Shown piece after piece: positions 50,760 to 61,098 of a stretch of DNA of 64,000 nucleotides; within the stretch, counting starts at the first letter, position 1; every line of letters begins with the position of its first letter. The DNA comes from Subdoligranulum sp. CAG:314. Its GTDB lineage: Bacteria > Bacillota > Clostridia > Christensenellales > CAG-314. Location: positions 1 through 64,000 of the forward strand of contig FR900987.1 of the NCBI GenBank assembly GCA_000437915.1. Direction: 5' to 3'. The notes beneath the pieces are model-generated. The model was not told the origin of the DNA and did not search any database. It saw nothing but the letters and a program-made list of their open reading frames with translations. Made by a program: the position numbers and the translations under genes.

Positions 50760-53700
50760 CTATTTAAAATATTCCACTCCGGAGCGGAAAAGTCCCATAT
50801 CCCAATTTCCCGCCACGTTTCTGTACAGCCCCTTGCCTATGCGCTCCGCGTGCCCCATTTTTCCAAGCACCCTGCCGTCGGGGGATATAATACCCTCCAC
50901 CGCGTTTACGCTGCCGTTGGGATTGAACGGACTCTGCATTGTTGGCTTGCCGTCGAGGTCGACGTATTGGGTAAAAATCTGCCCGTTTTCCCTCAACCTT
51001 TGGAGCGTAGCCGAGTCGCACACGAATCTGCCCTCGCCGTGACTTACCGGAACGCTGAAAACGTCGCCCGTTTTGACGCGATTAAGCCATGCCGAGGCGT
51101 TGCTCGCAACTCTGACGCGGCTTATTGCGGACACGTGCCGACCGATATTGTTGAAAGTGAGCGTGGGAGCGTTTTCCTCCAACGCTTTTATTTTGCCGAA
51201 AGGCAACAGTCCCAGCTTTATCAACGCCTGAAATCCGTTGCAGATACCGATTGCAAGCCCGTCGCGCTTTTCAAGCAGTTCCTCCGCAGCGTCTCTCAAA
51301 GAGGGATTGCGGAACATATTTACGATAAATTTGCCGCTGCCGTCAGGTTCGTCGCCGCCCGAAAAGCCGCCGGGAAAAGCAAGTATCTGCGCTGCGGACA
51401 GCCTTTTGCCCATTTCCGCAACCGAAAACTCGACGTCAGAGGCGCTCACGTTTTTAACCACGAAAACGTCGCACTCCGCGCCTGCGTTTTCAAAAGCCTT
51501 CTGCATGTCGTATTCGCAGTTGGTGCCCGGAAAAACGGGAATAAACACGCGCGGTTTTGCGGTTTTGAAACGGGAAACGTAAATTTTTTTGGATACGAAA
51601 TTTTCTTCCTCCGCCTGCCCGTATGCCGGAGCGGTTGTCGGAAACACCTGTTCGAGCCTCCCGCAAAAAGCGGTTTTGAGCGCGTCGAGAGCAATTTCCT
51701 CCCCGCCGCAGACAAGAACTCCGCTTTCGTCCAGCTCCGCGAAATATTCTGCGCGGCGGCTGTCGAAATCCTCCGCAACCACCGCAAGTATGTCGCCGTA
51801 GGCGGGGCGGAAATGCTCGGCTTCGAGACGGTCGAGCTTAGCCCCCAAATCGTTGGCAAAGAGAGACTTGACAAGCGCGGTGATTGCGCCGCCCTCCTCT
51901 ACGACGGCGGTATGCAAAATTTTGCCGTTGAGAATTCCCTCGTAAACTTCTCCGTAAATTGCTTTCAGCGCGGCATAGTCGGGGCGTCCCCAAGAGTTTT
52001 TCGGCACTCTGAAACGAACTACTTTTCCCGCACGCTCGAATGCGTTGTGAACAAAAGCGTTTTCCTTTGCTATACCCATGCCGAAAGCTATGAGAGTGGG
52101 GGGCACGTCCAAATTTTCAAAGGTTCCGCTCATGCTGTCCTTGCCGCCTATTGCCGCAGTTTCCAGCCCGAGCTGCGCGTCAAGCGCGCCAAGCAGCGCG
52201 GACAAAGGCTCTCCCCAGCGGTCGGGCGCGTTGCCGGGTTTTTTGAAAAACTCTTGCAGAGTAAGCCTGATTGTCAAGGGATTTACGCCGCAGGAGACCA
52301 GCTTGGAAACGGCTCCCACAACGGAATAAACGGCTCCCGTAAAGGGAGATTTTTCCATCAAATCCGTATAAAGCGCGAAAGACGAACAGGTTATCGTAGA
52401 GGTGTAGCCCGAGCCTACGGGGGGCTTTGAAGCCATCACCGCCGCAGGCGTGAGCTGATTTTTTCCGCCGAAAGGCATGAGAACGCTAGCAGCGCCTATG
52501 GTGGAGTCGAAAACCTCGCCCATGCCCTTGCGCGAACAAACGTCAAGACGCGAAATTCTTTCTTTCAAAGCCGACTCGGCGCTTTTTTCAAGCAATTTTA
52601 CCGTAACGTCGTCGTCTGTCGAAAAATAATCGCGCAAGCTTTCGCAAATTTCCGCGTCGGTGCTTTGTCTGACTCCGTTTGTATCCAGAAAAGCCCTGTC
52701 GATGTCCGTTATCGTCTCTTCTCCGTAGGTCATGACGAGACGGGGTTCCTCCGTAACTTCCGCAACCTTGACGCACTTTAAGTTTTCGTCGGAAGCAAGT
52801 CTCATAAATTCTTCCGCGTCGCTTTCGCTTACCACCACAGCCATTCTCTCCTGCGATTCGCTTATGGCAAGCTCCGTGGCGGTAAGCCCTTCATACTTTT
52901 TGTTTATTCTGTCAAGATAAATGTGCAGACCGTCGGCAAGCTCGCCTATTGCCACGCACACTCCGCCCGCGCCGAAATCGTTGCATTTGAGCACAAGCCG
53001 TGACGCGCGGGGATTGCGGAACAATCTTTGCAGCTTTCTCTCCTCGGGAGGGTTCCCCTTCTGAACCTCCGCGCCGCACGTTTCGACGCTTTTTACGTCG
53101 TGCGACTTGCTGCTGCCGGTAGCTCCGCCGCAGCCGTCGCGCCCCGTGTCGCCGCCCACCATAATAACCGCGTCGCCTGCGCGCGGCTTGCGCCTGACGA
53201 CGTTTTCGCGTCTGTTGCCGCCTATGACATAGCCCGTTTCAAGACGCTTGGCTTTGTATCTGTCGTTGTAAATCTCGGCGACTATACCCGTAGCAAGCCC
53301 TATCTGATTGCCGTAGCCCGAAAAACCCGCAAGAGCCGTCGTCGTGAGCACACGCTGAGGCAGCTTGCCCGGCAAAGTTTTTTCCACAGGCTCGTCGGGC
53401 GTGCCGCAGCCGCTGACGCGCATAGCCTGATAAACGTATGTTCTGCCGCTCAACGGGTCTCTGATGGCGCCGCCGAGACAGGTCGCCGCGCCGCCGAAGG
53501 GTTCTATTTCGGTGGGGTGGTTGTGAGTTTCGTTTTTGAACATGATGAGCCATTGCTCGTCCTTGCCGTCCACGTCCACGTCCACCACAACAGAACACGC
53601 GTTGATTTCGTCGCTCTCGTCAAGATTGTTAAGCAAGCCTCTCGACTTCAACTCCTTTGCTGCGATTGTGGCAATGCTCATAAGACATGGAACCTTGTCC

Positions 53701-54482
53701 CCGTTGACATTGTGCTTTTCAAACAGCTTTTTGTACTGCTCCCAAGCGTTGTGTATTTCCGGATTGTCGGAAAGAATTTTAACCTCCCCGAGCCTTGTGG
53801 AAAAGGTAGTGTGACGGCAATGGTCGCTCCAATAGGTGTCCACGACTTTAAGCTCGGTCAGAGTGGGCTGCCTGCCTTTTTTGACGAAATAGTCTCTGAC
53901 AAACCTCAAATCGTCCACCGTCATGGCAAGCCCCGTTTCCGCATGGAAGCGTTTCAAGCCGTCCTCGTCCATTTCGTTGAAACCGTCAAGCTCCACCCGC
54001 ATTTTCCCCACGGGCTTGGCTGCGTCCTTCAAGGTTTGCGGCATCTCCGTCGTCCCTTCGCGGCTGTCCACCGGATTGACGAGAAACCGCTTGATTTTTT
54101 CAAACTGCGCATCCGTCACGCCCTTGAAAACGTAAACCTCCGCGCATTTCACGACAGGTCTGACGCCCCCCGTCAAAAACTGCACGCACTGCATTGCCGA
54201 ATCGGCGCGCTGGTCGTACTGTCCGTCGAGAAACTGCACGACGAGCATTTTTTCGTCCCGCCCTACGCGCACATCGTAAAACACCCTGTCCGTATTAGGC
54301 TCGGAAAAAACCGACTCTACGCTGTCTCTCATCTGACGTTCCGTCAATCCCTCGACGTCGTATCGCAAAAGTCGGCGCACACCAGAGGGGCTTATACCCA
54401 GCGTTCTTTCGATCGACGAGCGGATTTTTGCCGCGGGCACGTCGAATTGCTCCTTTTTTTCAACGAAAACTCTGTATATCAT
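50760..54482 (-). CDS. purL: Phosphoribosylformylglycinamidine synthase, single-chain (PurL-PurQ fusion)
   Basis: Converts FGAR, glutamine and ATP to FGAM. At 1240 residues the synthetase and amidotransferase are one chain, as in several Clostridia. The N-terminal part carries a PurS-like domain, then two AIRS-like halves (THNHPTEIEPFGGAATCLGG, DGCGGATGSSKSH), and the C-terminal amidotransferase has FPGTNCEYD, nucleophile Cys in GICNGFQAL, and the SHGEGRF/MGHAER His-Glu pair. ATG at 54482; purD ends 7 nt upstream. Confidence 0.95.
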   Translation of the reverse strand: MIYRVFVEKKEQFDVPAAKIRSSIERTLGISPSGVRRLLRYDVEGLTERQMRDSVESVFSEPNTDRVFYDVRVGRDEKMLVVQFLDGQYDQRADSAMQCVQFLTGGVRPVVKCAEVYVFKGVTDAQFEKIKRFLVNPVDSREGTTEMPQTLKDAAKPVGKMRVELDGFNEMDEDGLKRFHAETGLAMTVDDLRFVRDYFVKKGRQPTLTELKVVDTYWSDHCRHTTFSTRLGEVKILSDNPEIHNAWEQYKKLFEKHNVNGDKVPCLMSIATIAAKELKSRGLLNNLDESDEINACSVVVDVDVDGKDEQWLIMFKNETHNHPTEIEPFGGAATCLGGAIRDPLSGRTYVYQAMRVSGCGTPDEPVEKTLPGKLPQRVLTTTALAGFSGYGNQIGLATGIVAEIYNDRYKAKRLETGYVIGGNRRENVVRRKPRAGDAVIMVGGDTGRDGCGGATGSSKSHDVKSVETCGAEVQKGNPPEERKLQRLFRNPRASRLVLKCNDFGAGGVCVAIGELADGLHIYLDRINKKYEGLTATELAISESQERMAVVVSESDAEEFMRLASDENLKCVKVAEVTEEPRLVMTYGEETITDIDRAFLDTNGVRQSTDAEICESLRDYFSTDDDVTVKLLEKSAESALKERISRLDVCSRKGMGEVFDSTIGAASVLMPFGGKNQLTPAAVMASKPPVGSGYTSTITCSSFALYTDLMEKSPFTGAVYSVVGAVSKLVSCGVNPLTIRLTLQEFFKKPGNAPDRWGEPLSALLGALDAQLGLETAAIGGKDSMSGTFENLDVPPTLIAFGMGIAKENAFVHNAFERAGKVVRFRVPKNSWGRPDYAALKAIYGEVYEGILNGKILHTAVVEEGGAITALVKSLFANDLGAKLDRLEAEHFRPAYGDILAVVAEDFDSRRAEYFAELDESGVLVCGGEEIALDALKTAFCGRLEQVFPTTAPAYGQAEEENFVSKKIYVSRFKTAKPRVFIPVFPGTNCEYDMQKAFENAGAECDVFVVKNVSASDVEFSVAEMGKRLSAAQILAFPGGFSGGDEPDGSGKFIVNMFRNPSLRDAAEELLEKRDGLAIGICNGFQALIKLGLLPFGKIKALEENAPTLTFNNIGRHVSAISRVRVASNASAWLNRVKTGDVFSVPVSHGEGRFVCDSATLQRLRENGQIFTQYVDLDGKPTMQSPFNPNGSVNAVEGIISPDGRVLGKMGHAERIGKGLYRNVAGNWDMGLFRSGVEYFK

Positions 54483-54489
54483 AAAAACC

Positions 54490-55749
54490 TTAAACCAATC
54501 CTATGTCGGCGCGGTATCTTGCGCCCTCGAATCCAACCTTGTCAATCTGTCCGTAAACCTTTTTCCGAGCCTTGTCGAGGCTTTCGTCAACGCCCACGAC
54601 GTTAAATACCCGACCGCCGTTTGTTTTCAGCCGCCCGCCGTCAAGCTTGGTGCCGGCGTGTAGGAGTCTGACGCCGTCAAGGTCGCCTATACGGATTTCC
54701 TTGCCCTTGACCACGTTGTCGGGATAACCACCGTCGGCTACCACAACGGTAAGCGCCGTTTCGTCGCTCCACAAAACTTCCGTACAGTCCAGCCTGCCCT
54801 CAATCACGGCGTTGACTATTTCAAGCAAATCGCTTTTTAAAAGCGTAAGCACGACCTGCGTTTCGGGGTCGCCGAAACGAGCGTTGTACTCCACCACTTT
54901 CAGCCCTCCGCTTGTTTTCATGAGTCCGAAGTAAAGCACGCCCTTGAAAACGATTCCATCCTTTTCAAGACCTTTGAGAGTAGGCAGCGCGATATTTTGC
55001 AGAAACTCATTTTTGTCCTGCTCCAAAAAATACGGCGTGGGCGCAAACGCTCCCATACCTCCCGTGTTGGCGCCTTTGTCCCCGTCAAACGCTTTTTTGT
55101 GATCCTGCGACGCGGGCATGGGCAGAAGGGTTTTTCCGTCGCAGAAAGCCAGCACAGTGACCTCTCTGCCCGTCATAAACTCCTCCATAACCACTTTTCT
55201 TCCCGCATTTTCGCCGAATTTTAAGTCAACCATAACGCTTTTCAAAGCGTCAAAAACCTCTTGACGGGTTCGGCAGATGACAACTCCCTTGCCCAACGCA
55301 AGTCCGTCCGCTTTGACCACAACGGGCAAATCGCAGTTCTTTGCGTATTCCTCCGCGTCTTCAAAGTCGTCGAAAGCCCTGTATGCCGCCGTCGGTATGC
55401 CGTGTCTTGCCATAAATTCTTTTGCGAAAGCCTTGCTTGCCTCCAACATAGCGGCTTTTTTGACAGGACCGAAAGCCTTGACTCCCCTTTCCGTCAGAAA
55501 GTCCACAAGTCCGCCCGCCAGCGGGTCGTCAGGCGCGACAAATACCAAATCGACGCCGTTTTTGATACAGAAATCGAAAATTCCCTCAAAATCCATAGGA
55601 GAAACGGGCGCGCAGGTCGCGCATTCGGCAATCCCCGCGTTTCCCGGCAGGCAGAACAATTTGTCAAGCAGCGGACTTTCTTTCAGTTTAAGCGCAATAG
55701 CGTGCTCCCTGCCGCCGCCTCCGATAATAGCTACGTTTATCTTTTTCAT
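54490..55749 (-). CDS. purD: Phosphoribosylamine--glycine ligase
   Basis: The ATP-grasp GAR synthetase, 419 residues, joining phosphoribosylamine and glycine. N-terminal GGGGREHAI, ATP-grasp segments VVKADGLALGKGV and GVLYFGLMKT, and EYNARFGDPETQ are typical. Lies 10 nt after purH in the pur operon. Confidence 0.97.
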   Translation of the reverse strand: MKKINVAIIGGGGREHAIALKLKESPLLDKLFCLPGNAGIAECATCAPVSPMDFEGIFDFCIKNGVDLVFVAPDDPLAGGLVDFLTERGVKAFGPVKKAAMLEASKAFAKEFMARHGIPTAAYRAFDDFEDAEEYAKNCDLPVVVKADGLALGKGVVICRTRQEVFDALKSVMVDLKFGENAGRKVVMEEFMTGREVTVLAFCDGKTLLPMPASQDHKKAFDGDKGANTGGMGAFAPTPYFLEQDKNEFLQNIALPTLKGLEKDGIVFKGVLYFGLMKTSGGLKVVEYNARFGDPETQVVLTLLKSDLLEIVNAVIEGRLDCTEVLWSDETALTVVVADGGYPDNVVKGKEIRIGDLDGVRLLHAGTKLDGGRLKTNGGRVFNVVGVDESLDKARKKVYGQIDKVGFEGARYRADIGLV

Positions 55750-55759
55750 TTTGTACCCG

Positions 55760-57286
55760 TCAATGCTTGAAATGTCTCAAACCGGTGAACACCATGGCTA
55801 TGCCGTGCTCGTCCGCCTTTAAAATACTGTCCTTGTCCCTTATGCTGCCGCCGGGCTGAACTATGGCGGAAATTCCCGCCTGCGCCGCGCGCGTCACGCA
55901 ATCGTCGAAGGGGAAGAAAGCGTCGGACGCAAGCACCGCGCCCTCCGTCGGAACATTGGAGTGCTCGATTGCCTGCTCCGCAGCCCAAATACGGTTTGTC
56001 TGCCCCACGCCTATACCTATGGTCGCGCTGCCCTTTGCAAGCACAATGGCGTTTGACTTGCAATGCTTGACAACCTTCATGGCAAAACGCATGGTTTCCG
56101 TTTGCTCCGCAGTGGGACGCTTTTTGGTGACGACCTGCACGTCGTCGAAAACCTTGTCGTCGGAATTTTGAACCAACAGTCCGCCGTACACGCGTTTGAA
56201 CTCGACGGTCGGCTTGTTTTTCACCGCTACGTCGGGGAGAGCCAGCACGCGCAGATTATGCTTTTTTTCCAACGCTTCGAGCGCGGCTTCGGAAAAGGAA
56301 GGCGCTATGACTATTTCGACGAAGATTTTGGAAATTTCCTCCGCAGTTTCCAAATCGATTTCGCGGTTGGCGGCGATGATTCCGCCGAAAATAGACACGG
56401 GGTCGCAGGCGTAAGCCTTTCTGTATGCTTCCGCAATCGTCGCCCCGCTCGCAACGCCGCAGGGATTGGAGTGCTTGACGGCAACCACGGTAGGCTCGTC
56501 AAACTCCTTCAAAAGCTCTATCGCTCCGTTAGAGTCGTTGAGATTGTTGTAGGACAGCTGCTTTCCGTTTTCCTGTCTTGCGTTGACTATGGAATTTGAA
56601 ACGGGAAACATATCCGTATAAAGCGCAGCCTGCTGAAAAGGATTTTCTCCGTAGCGCAGCTGCTCCTTTTTCTCGAAAGCAAGCGTTAAGCTGTCGGGGA
56701 AATCAATCCCGAGCTTTTTGGCAAGATAAGCGGAAATCATACTGTCGTAGGCTGCGGTATGCGCGTAAACCTTGTACATGAGGTAAAGCCTCGTCTCACG
56801 GCTCACTTCTCCCGCTTCCAGCTCGGAAAGCGCCTTTTCGTAATCCGCGGGGTCGGTCAGCACGACCACGTCGCCGCTGTTTTTGGCGGCGCTTCTGAGC
56901 ATCGTCGGCCCGCCTATGTCTATGTTTTCCACAACCTCGTCGAAGCCCTTGCCCGACATAACCGTTTGCTTAAACGGGTAAAGGTTGACTATAACCACGT
57001 CTATCGTTTGGATTTTAAGCTCCTTCAAACGCCGCATGTGTTCGGCATTGTCTCTTTTTGCAAGCAGCCCCGCGTGAACTGCGGGATGAAGCGTCTTTAC
57101 CCTGCCGTCGAGACACTCGGGAAAGCCGGTAACGTCGCTTATGTTGAGAGTTTTCAAGCCGGCGTCTTCAAGACATTTTTGAGTGCCTCCCGTGCTGATA
57201 ATCTCATATCCCATTGCGGCGAGCCTTTTCGCCGCGTCCACGACGCCGTTTTTGTCGCTTACGCTTATCAACGCTCTTTTTTTCAT
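55760..57286 (-). CDS. purH: Bifunctional AICAR formyltransferase/IMP cyclohydrolase
   Basis: Carries out the last two steps to IMP. The N-terminal MGS-fold cyclohydrolase (ALISVSDKNGV, STGGTQKCLE) is followed by the formyltransferase with KHSNPCG (Lys-His pair) near residue 262 and the end motif RDKDSI. Its substrate ZMP is the metabolite sensed by the ZTP riboswitch at the head of this operon, which gives a feedback logic. 508 residues, full length. Confidence 0.97.
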   Translation of the reverse strand: MKKRALISVSDKNGVVDAAKRLAAMGYEIISTGGTQKCLEDAGLKTLNISDVTGFPECLDGRVKTLHPAVHAGLLAKRDNAEHMRRLKELKIQTIDVVIVNLYPFKQTVMSGKGFDEVVENIDIGGPTMLRSAAKNSGDVVVLTDPADYEKALSELEAGEVSRETRLYLMYKVYAHTAAYDSMISAYLAKKLGIDFPDSLTLAFEKKEQLRYGENPFQQAALYTDMFPVSNSIVNARQENGKQLSYNNLNDSNGAIELLKEFDEPTVVAVKHSNPCGVASGATIAEAYRKAYACDPVSIFGGIIAANREIDLETAEEISKIFVEIVIAPSFSEAALEALEKKHNLRVLALPDVAVKNKPTVEFKRVYGGLLVQNSDDKVFDDVQVVTKKRPTAEQTETMRFAMKVVKHCKSNAIVLAKGSATIGIGVGQTNRIWAAEQAIEHSNVPTEGAVLASDAFFPFDDCVTRAAQAGISAIVQPGGSIRDKDSILKADEHGIAMVFTGLRHFKH

Positions 57287-57308
57287 GATTTTTCCTCTCG
57301 TTGTATTT

Positions 57309-57893
57309 TCATTGGTTTTTGCACAACGCCGCCACCACTCTCGGCAGCAGCTCGTGCTCCTTTTCCAGCACCTTGGCGGCGACGCTCTCCGCAGTGTCGT
57401 CCGCGTCCAGCTTTACGCGCGCCTGTGCAATAATTTCTCCCGTGTCGGTGCCCTCGTCAACGTAATGCACGGTGCAGCCGCTCTCTCTTTCGCCGTTTTC
57501 CACGACGGCGCGGTGCACTCTCATGCCGTAAAATCCGTCTCCGCAGTATTTGGGAATAAGCGACGGATGAATGTTGATGATTTTTTTTGCGAATCTCTCC
57601 ACAAAGCGGGGCGGCAGGATATTGAGATAGCCCGCGAGCACAATCAGCTCCGTTCCGCGTCGAACAAGCTCGTCGCCGATTGCGGAAAACATTTCCTCGT
57701 CGGACGCAAATTTCTTTTTGTCGAACACGGCGCTGTCTATCCCGTGCTTTTTCGCTCTTTCCAGCGCGCCTATGCCCTCCCTTGACGCCACCAGCAGCAC
57801 GATTTTGCCGTCAATAAGCCCGCTTTCCACTCCGTCCACGACGCTTTGAAAATCGCTGCCGCCTCCCGACGCGAATACGGCTATGTTTTTCAT
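57309..57893 (-). CDS. purN: Phosphoribosylglycinamide formyltransferase
   Basis: Transfers formyl from 10-formyl-THF to GAR. The 194 residues include the catalytic N-x-H (LNILPP ... INIHPSLIP) and the closing Asp segment GCTVHYVDEGTDTG. Its start overlaps purM by 4 nt. Confidence 0.96.
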   Translation of the reverse strand: MKNIAVFASGGGSDFQSVVDGVESGLIDGKIVLLVASREGIGALERAKKHGIDSAVFDKKKFASDEEMFSAIGDELVRRGTELIVLAGYLNILPPRFVERFAKKIINIHPSLIPKYCGDGFYGMRVHRAVVENGERESGCTVHYVDEGTDTGEIIAQARVKLDADDTAESVAAKVLEKEHELLPRVVAALCKNQ

Positions 57894-58906
57894 AGAATTA
57901 CGCCCCGACCTCTGACGACTTCGCCAAGACGGACAGGCTCCTCGTTGAGAGAACGCAAGGTTTCAAGCGCCTTTTCCTCCTCCGCACCGTCCAAGCACAG
58001 CACCATGCCTATACCCATATTGAAGGTGTTGTACATTTTTTCGTCCGAGATGCCCGAGCGTCTTTGAAGCGCCTTAAACAGCGCGGGTATTTCATAAGAC
58101 GACCTGTCGATTTTTGCGGCAAGCCCTTCGGGCAAAATTCTCGGTATGTTTTCGACAAAGCCGCCGCCCGTGATATGGGCAATGCCCTTAATCGGATGCT
58201 TTTCAATCAGAGAAAGTATCGTTTTGACATATATCCTCGTAGGTCTCAAAAGCGCCTGAGCGGGGGACTCTCCAAGCTCCGCGTCGAACCTTTCCAAATC
58301 CTCTTTTACGGGAGGGAAAAGCTTTCTCACAAGAGAATAGCCGTTGCTGTGCACTCCGCTGGATTTCAAACCCACAAGTCTGTCTCCCTCTTTTATCCCG
58401 CTGCCGTTGATGATTTTGTTTTTCTTGGCGACGCCCACCGCGAACCCCGCCATGTCGTAGTCGTCGTCGGCGTAAAAGCCCGGCATTTCGGCTGTCTCTC
58501 CGCCGATAAGAGCGCAGCCCGCCTGCCTGCACCCCTCGCTTACTCCCTTGACAATCATGGCCACCTTTTGCGGCACGAGCCTTGACAGCGCAATGTAGTC
58601 GAGAAAAATCAGCGGCTTTGCTCCCTGACACACAATGTCGTTCACGCACATGGCAACGCAGTCTATGCCCACCGTATCGTGCCTGTCCAGCACAAAGGCG
58701 TATTTGAGCTTTGTTCCCACGCCGTCGGTGCCCGCCACCAGAACGTCTCCGTCCGGCTTGTCGTCAAGAGCGTAAAAACCGCCGAAGGAGCCCAAATCGC
58801 CCAGCACGCCGTCGGTGTAGGTTTCCTTGACGTATTTCTTCATGAGTCTGACCGCTTCGTAGCCTCTTTCCACGTCTACGCCCGCGCTTTTGTAATCAAT
58901 CGCCAT
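57890..58906 (-). CDS. purM: Phosphoribosylaminoimidazole synthetase
   Basis: Cyclises FGAM to AIR. A 338-residue AIRS-fold protein with GTDGVGTKL, GGETAEMPGFY and HITGGGFVENIPR. The start is the ATG at 58906, 6 nt after AGGAG, instead of an earlier TTG. Confidence 0.96.
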   Translation of the reverse strand: MAIDYKSAGVDVERGYEAVRLMKKYVKETYTDGVLGDLGSFGGFYALDDKPDGDVLVAGTDGVGTKLKYAFVLDRHDTVGIDCVAMCVNDIVCQGAKPLIFLDYIALSRLVPQKVAMIVKGVSEGCRQAGCALIGGETAEMPGFYADDDYDMAGFAVGVAKKNKIINGSGIKEGDRLVGLKSSGVHSNGYSLVRKLFPPVKEDLERFDAELGESPAQALLRPTRIYVKTILSLIEKHPIKGIAHITGGGFVENIPRILPEGLAAKIDRSSYEIPALFKALQRRSGISDEKMYNTFNMGIGMVLCLDGAEEEKALETLRSLNEEPVRLGEVVRGRGVIL

Positions 58907-58930
58907 AATCAACTCCTGTCTTTTTTCCGT

Positions 58931-60349
58931 TTATTCAAAAATAAATTTTCCCGTCTCGTCGTCCGTCACGCTGTCGGGATAATTCCCGTCGAAGCACGCC
59001 GCGCAGAAACCGCCGCCTCCGCAGGCTGTTTTAAGACATTCGAGCGGAATATAGTTGAGACTGTCCGCGCCGATTTTTTTGCATATGTCGTCCTTTGTGA
59101 TTTTGCCGCCTACAAGCTCCTCTCTTGTCTGCATATCCACTCCGAAATAGCACGGATGACCGACAATGGGAGAACCGACAAGCATATGAATTTCCTTTGC
59201 GCCGTTTTTGCGCAGCAGGCTGATTATTTTTTTGCTTGTTGTGCCGCGCACTATCGAGTCGTCGATGAGTATAATTCTTTTGCCCTCTATGTTGCTGCGG
59301 AACGCGTTGAGCTTCAAGCTGACGGAGTTTTCCCTTACGCTCTGCGAGGGCTGAATAAAGGTTCTGCCTACATAGCGGTTTTTGCTTATTGCGTCCACCA
59401 TGGGTATGCCGCTCACGTCCGAATAACCCTTTGCGCACACCAGCGCGCTGTCCGGCACTCCCGCCACAAGGTCCGCGTCGATTTTGAAAAGCTCCGCAAG
59501 CATTCTGCCGCACTTGTAGCGCGCTTCGTATACGGACACGCCGTTTAAAACCGAGTCGCTCCTGCTGATGTACACGTATTCGAAAATACAAAACTTCGGC
59601 TCGATGTTTTTTAAAAACCTGCTCTGCATTTCAAGGTTTTCGTCGATTACCAAAACCTCTCCGGGCTTGACGTCCCGCACAATCTCCGCGCCGATTGCGT
59701 CCAGAGCGCAGGACTCGCTCGCCGCCACAATCTCGCCCTCGGGCGTTTTGCCTATAATCAGCGGTTTGAGACCGTGCCTGTCGCGCACGGCTACAAGCTT
59801 GCCCTCCGCCATGACAAGCAGCGAAAACGCGCCGAGAAACTCCTCGCAGGCGGCGACTATTCCGCCCACAAGGTCGTCCTTGATGTGGTAGTTTATTCTC
59901 GCGGCAATCACCTCGCTGTCTATCGAGCTTTGAAAAATATGCCCCTTGTCCAGCATCTGCGCCTTGATTTGATTGGCGTTTACCACGTTTCCGTTGTGGG
60001 CTACCGCCATTCTGCCCTTTTTTCCGTAAAAAACCACCGGCTGAGCGTTGACTACGTTGCTCGAGCCTGTGGTGGAATATCTCACGTGACCGACAGCTAC
60101 GGTGGTAGGCGGCAAAAGCTCAAGCTCCGCCTCCTTGAACACGTCGTTGACAAGCCCCATGTTTTTGTAATAAACCGCCTTGTCTTTTTGGTAGGAAACG
60201 GCGATTCCCGCGCTTTCCTGCCCTCTGTGCTGCAACGCGAAAAGTCCGAAATACACCTTTCGCGCAAGCTCCGAGCTGTCGCGGGAGATTATTCCGAAAA
60301 TGCCGCAAGCTTCCTTTATGTTTCTTTCAAGCAGAATTTTTTCCGCCAT
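58931..60349 (-). CDS. purF: Amidophosphoribosyltransferase
   Basis: The first committed step to purines: PRPP plus glutamine to phosphoribosylamine. A short propeptide precedes the amidotransferase Cys in KEACGIFGI (Cys 15), so it is of the B. subtilis type, with cluster ligands in KFCIFEY, HPCYFG and FCAACF likely to hold a [4Fe-4S]. PRPP loop VILIDDSIVRGTT-like (IILIDDSIVRGTTS). Starts one base inside the purC stop (TAATG). Confidence 0.97.
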   Translation of the reverse strand: MAEKILLERNIKEACGIFGIISRDSSELARKVYFGLFALQHRGQESAGIAVSYQKDKAVYYKNMGLVNDVFKEAELELLPPTTVAVGHVRYSTTGSSNVVNAQPVVFYGKKGRMAVAHNGNVVNANQIKAQMLDKGHIFQSSIDSEVIAARINYHIKDDLVGGIVAACEEFLGAFSLLVMAEGKLVAVRDRHGLKPLIIGKTPEGEIVAASESCALDAIGAEIVRDVKPGEVLVIDENLEMQSRFLKNIEPKFCIFEYVYISRSDSVLNGVSVYEARYKCGRMLAELFKIDADLVAGVPDSALVCAKGYSDVSGIPMVDAISKNRYVGRTFIQPSQSVRENSVSLKLNAFRSNIEGKRIILIDDSIVRGTTSKKIISLLRKNGAKEIHMLVGSPIVGHPCYFGVDMQTREELVGGKITKDDICKKIGADSLNYIPLECLKTACGGGGFCAACFDGNYPDSVTDDETGKFIFE

Positions 60350-61062
60350 TACGCCTTTTCTCCCATAAGTCTCGCAAGCACCTCTCTGTACGCCTCCTCC
60401 ACTTTTCCCAAATCGCGTCTGAAACGGTCCTTGTCAAGCTTTTCGTGCGTAACGGTGTCCCAGAAACGGCAGGTGTCGGGTGAAATTTCGTCGGCAAGCA
60501 GAATTTTGCCGTGAAAACGACCGAATTCGATTTTAAAATCGACGAGGTCGATGTTTATGTCTTTGAAATAAGCGCGCATAAAATCGTTGATTTTAAAGGC
60601 TTTTTCCTTGATTTCGTCCAGCTCCCGTTTTTCGGCAAGCCCCAGTGCGAATATGTGATAATCGTTTACCAAAGGGTCTCCCAGCGCGTCGTCCTTGTAG
60701 CAAAATTCCAAAACGGCGCTTTTCAACGGCGTGCCCTCTTTCAGTCCGAGCCTTTTGCTCAGACTGCCCGCCGCTATGTTTCTCACTATGACCTCCAACG
60801 GCACGATTTCAACCTTTTTTACCAGTGCGTCCGTGTCGGAAAGTTCCCTAATCAAATGAGTTTCGATGCCGTGCTTTTCAAGCTGCGCGAACATGAAATT
60901 GGAGCATTTGTTGTTTACCGTGCCCTTGCCGGCTATTTGCCCCTTTTTCTGCCCGTTGAACGCGGTCGCGTCGTCCTTGTAGCTGACTATAACCGCGTCC
61001 GCATCGTCCGTTTTGAATACCTTTTTGGCTTTGCCCTCGTACATCAATTCTCTTTTTTCCAT
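60349..61062 (-). CDS. purC: SAICAR synthetase
   Basis: Joins CAIR and aspartate with ATP. The 237 residues start LMYEGKAKKVF and carry VEIVPLEVIVRN, the DFKIEFGRF segment and DEISPDTCRFW, all family marks. Second gene of the pur operon, 36 nt after purE. Confidence 0.97.
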   Translation of the reverse strand: MEKRELMYEGKAKKVFKTDDADAVIVSYKDDATAFNGQKKGQIAGKGTVNNKCSNFMFAQLEKHGIETHLIRELSDTDALVKKVEIVPLEVIVRNIAAGSLSKRLGLKEGTPLKSAVLEFCYKDDALGDPLVNDYHIFALGLAEKRELDEIKEKAFKINDFMRAYFKDINIDLVDFKIEFGRFHGKILLADEISPDTCRFWDTVTHEKLDKDRFRRDLGKVEEAYREVLARLMGEKA

Positions 61063-61098
61063 TTTTTTAAGACTCCTTTTAGTTCGTCGATAATTCTT

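Noticed and set aside
50688..52430. Open frame of 580 codons antisense to purL and the fhs start
   Set aside because: Spans parts of two conserved genes on the other strand and shows no recognisable protein features.
53028..54605. Open frame of 525 codons antisense to purL
   Set aside because: Fully opposite to a well-conserved gene, no domain, no start signal; a shadow of GC-skewed codon use.
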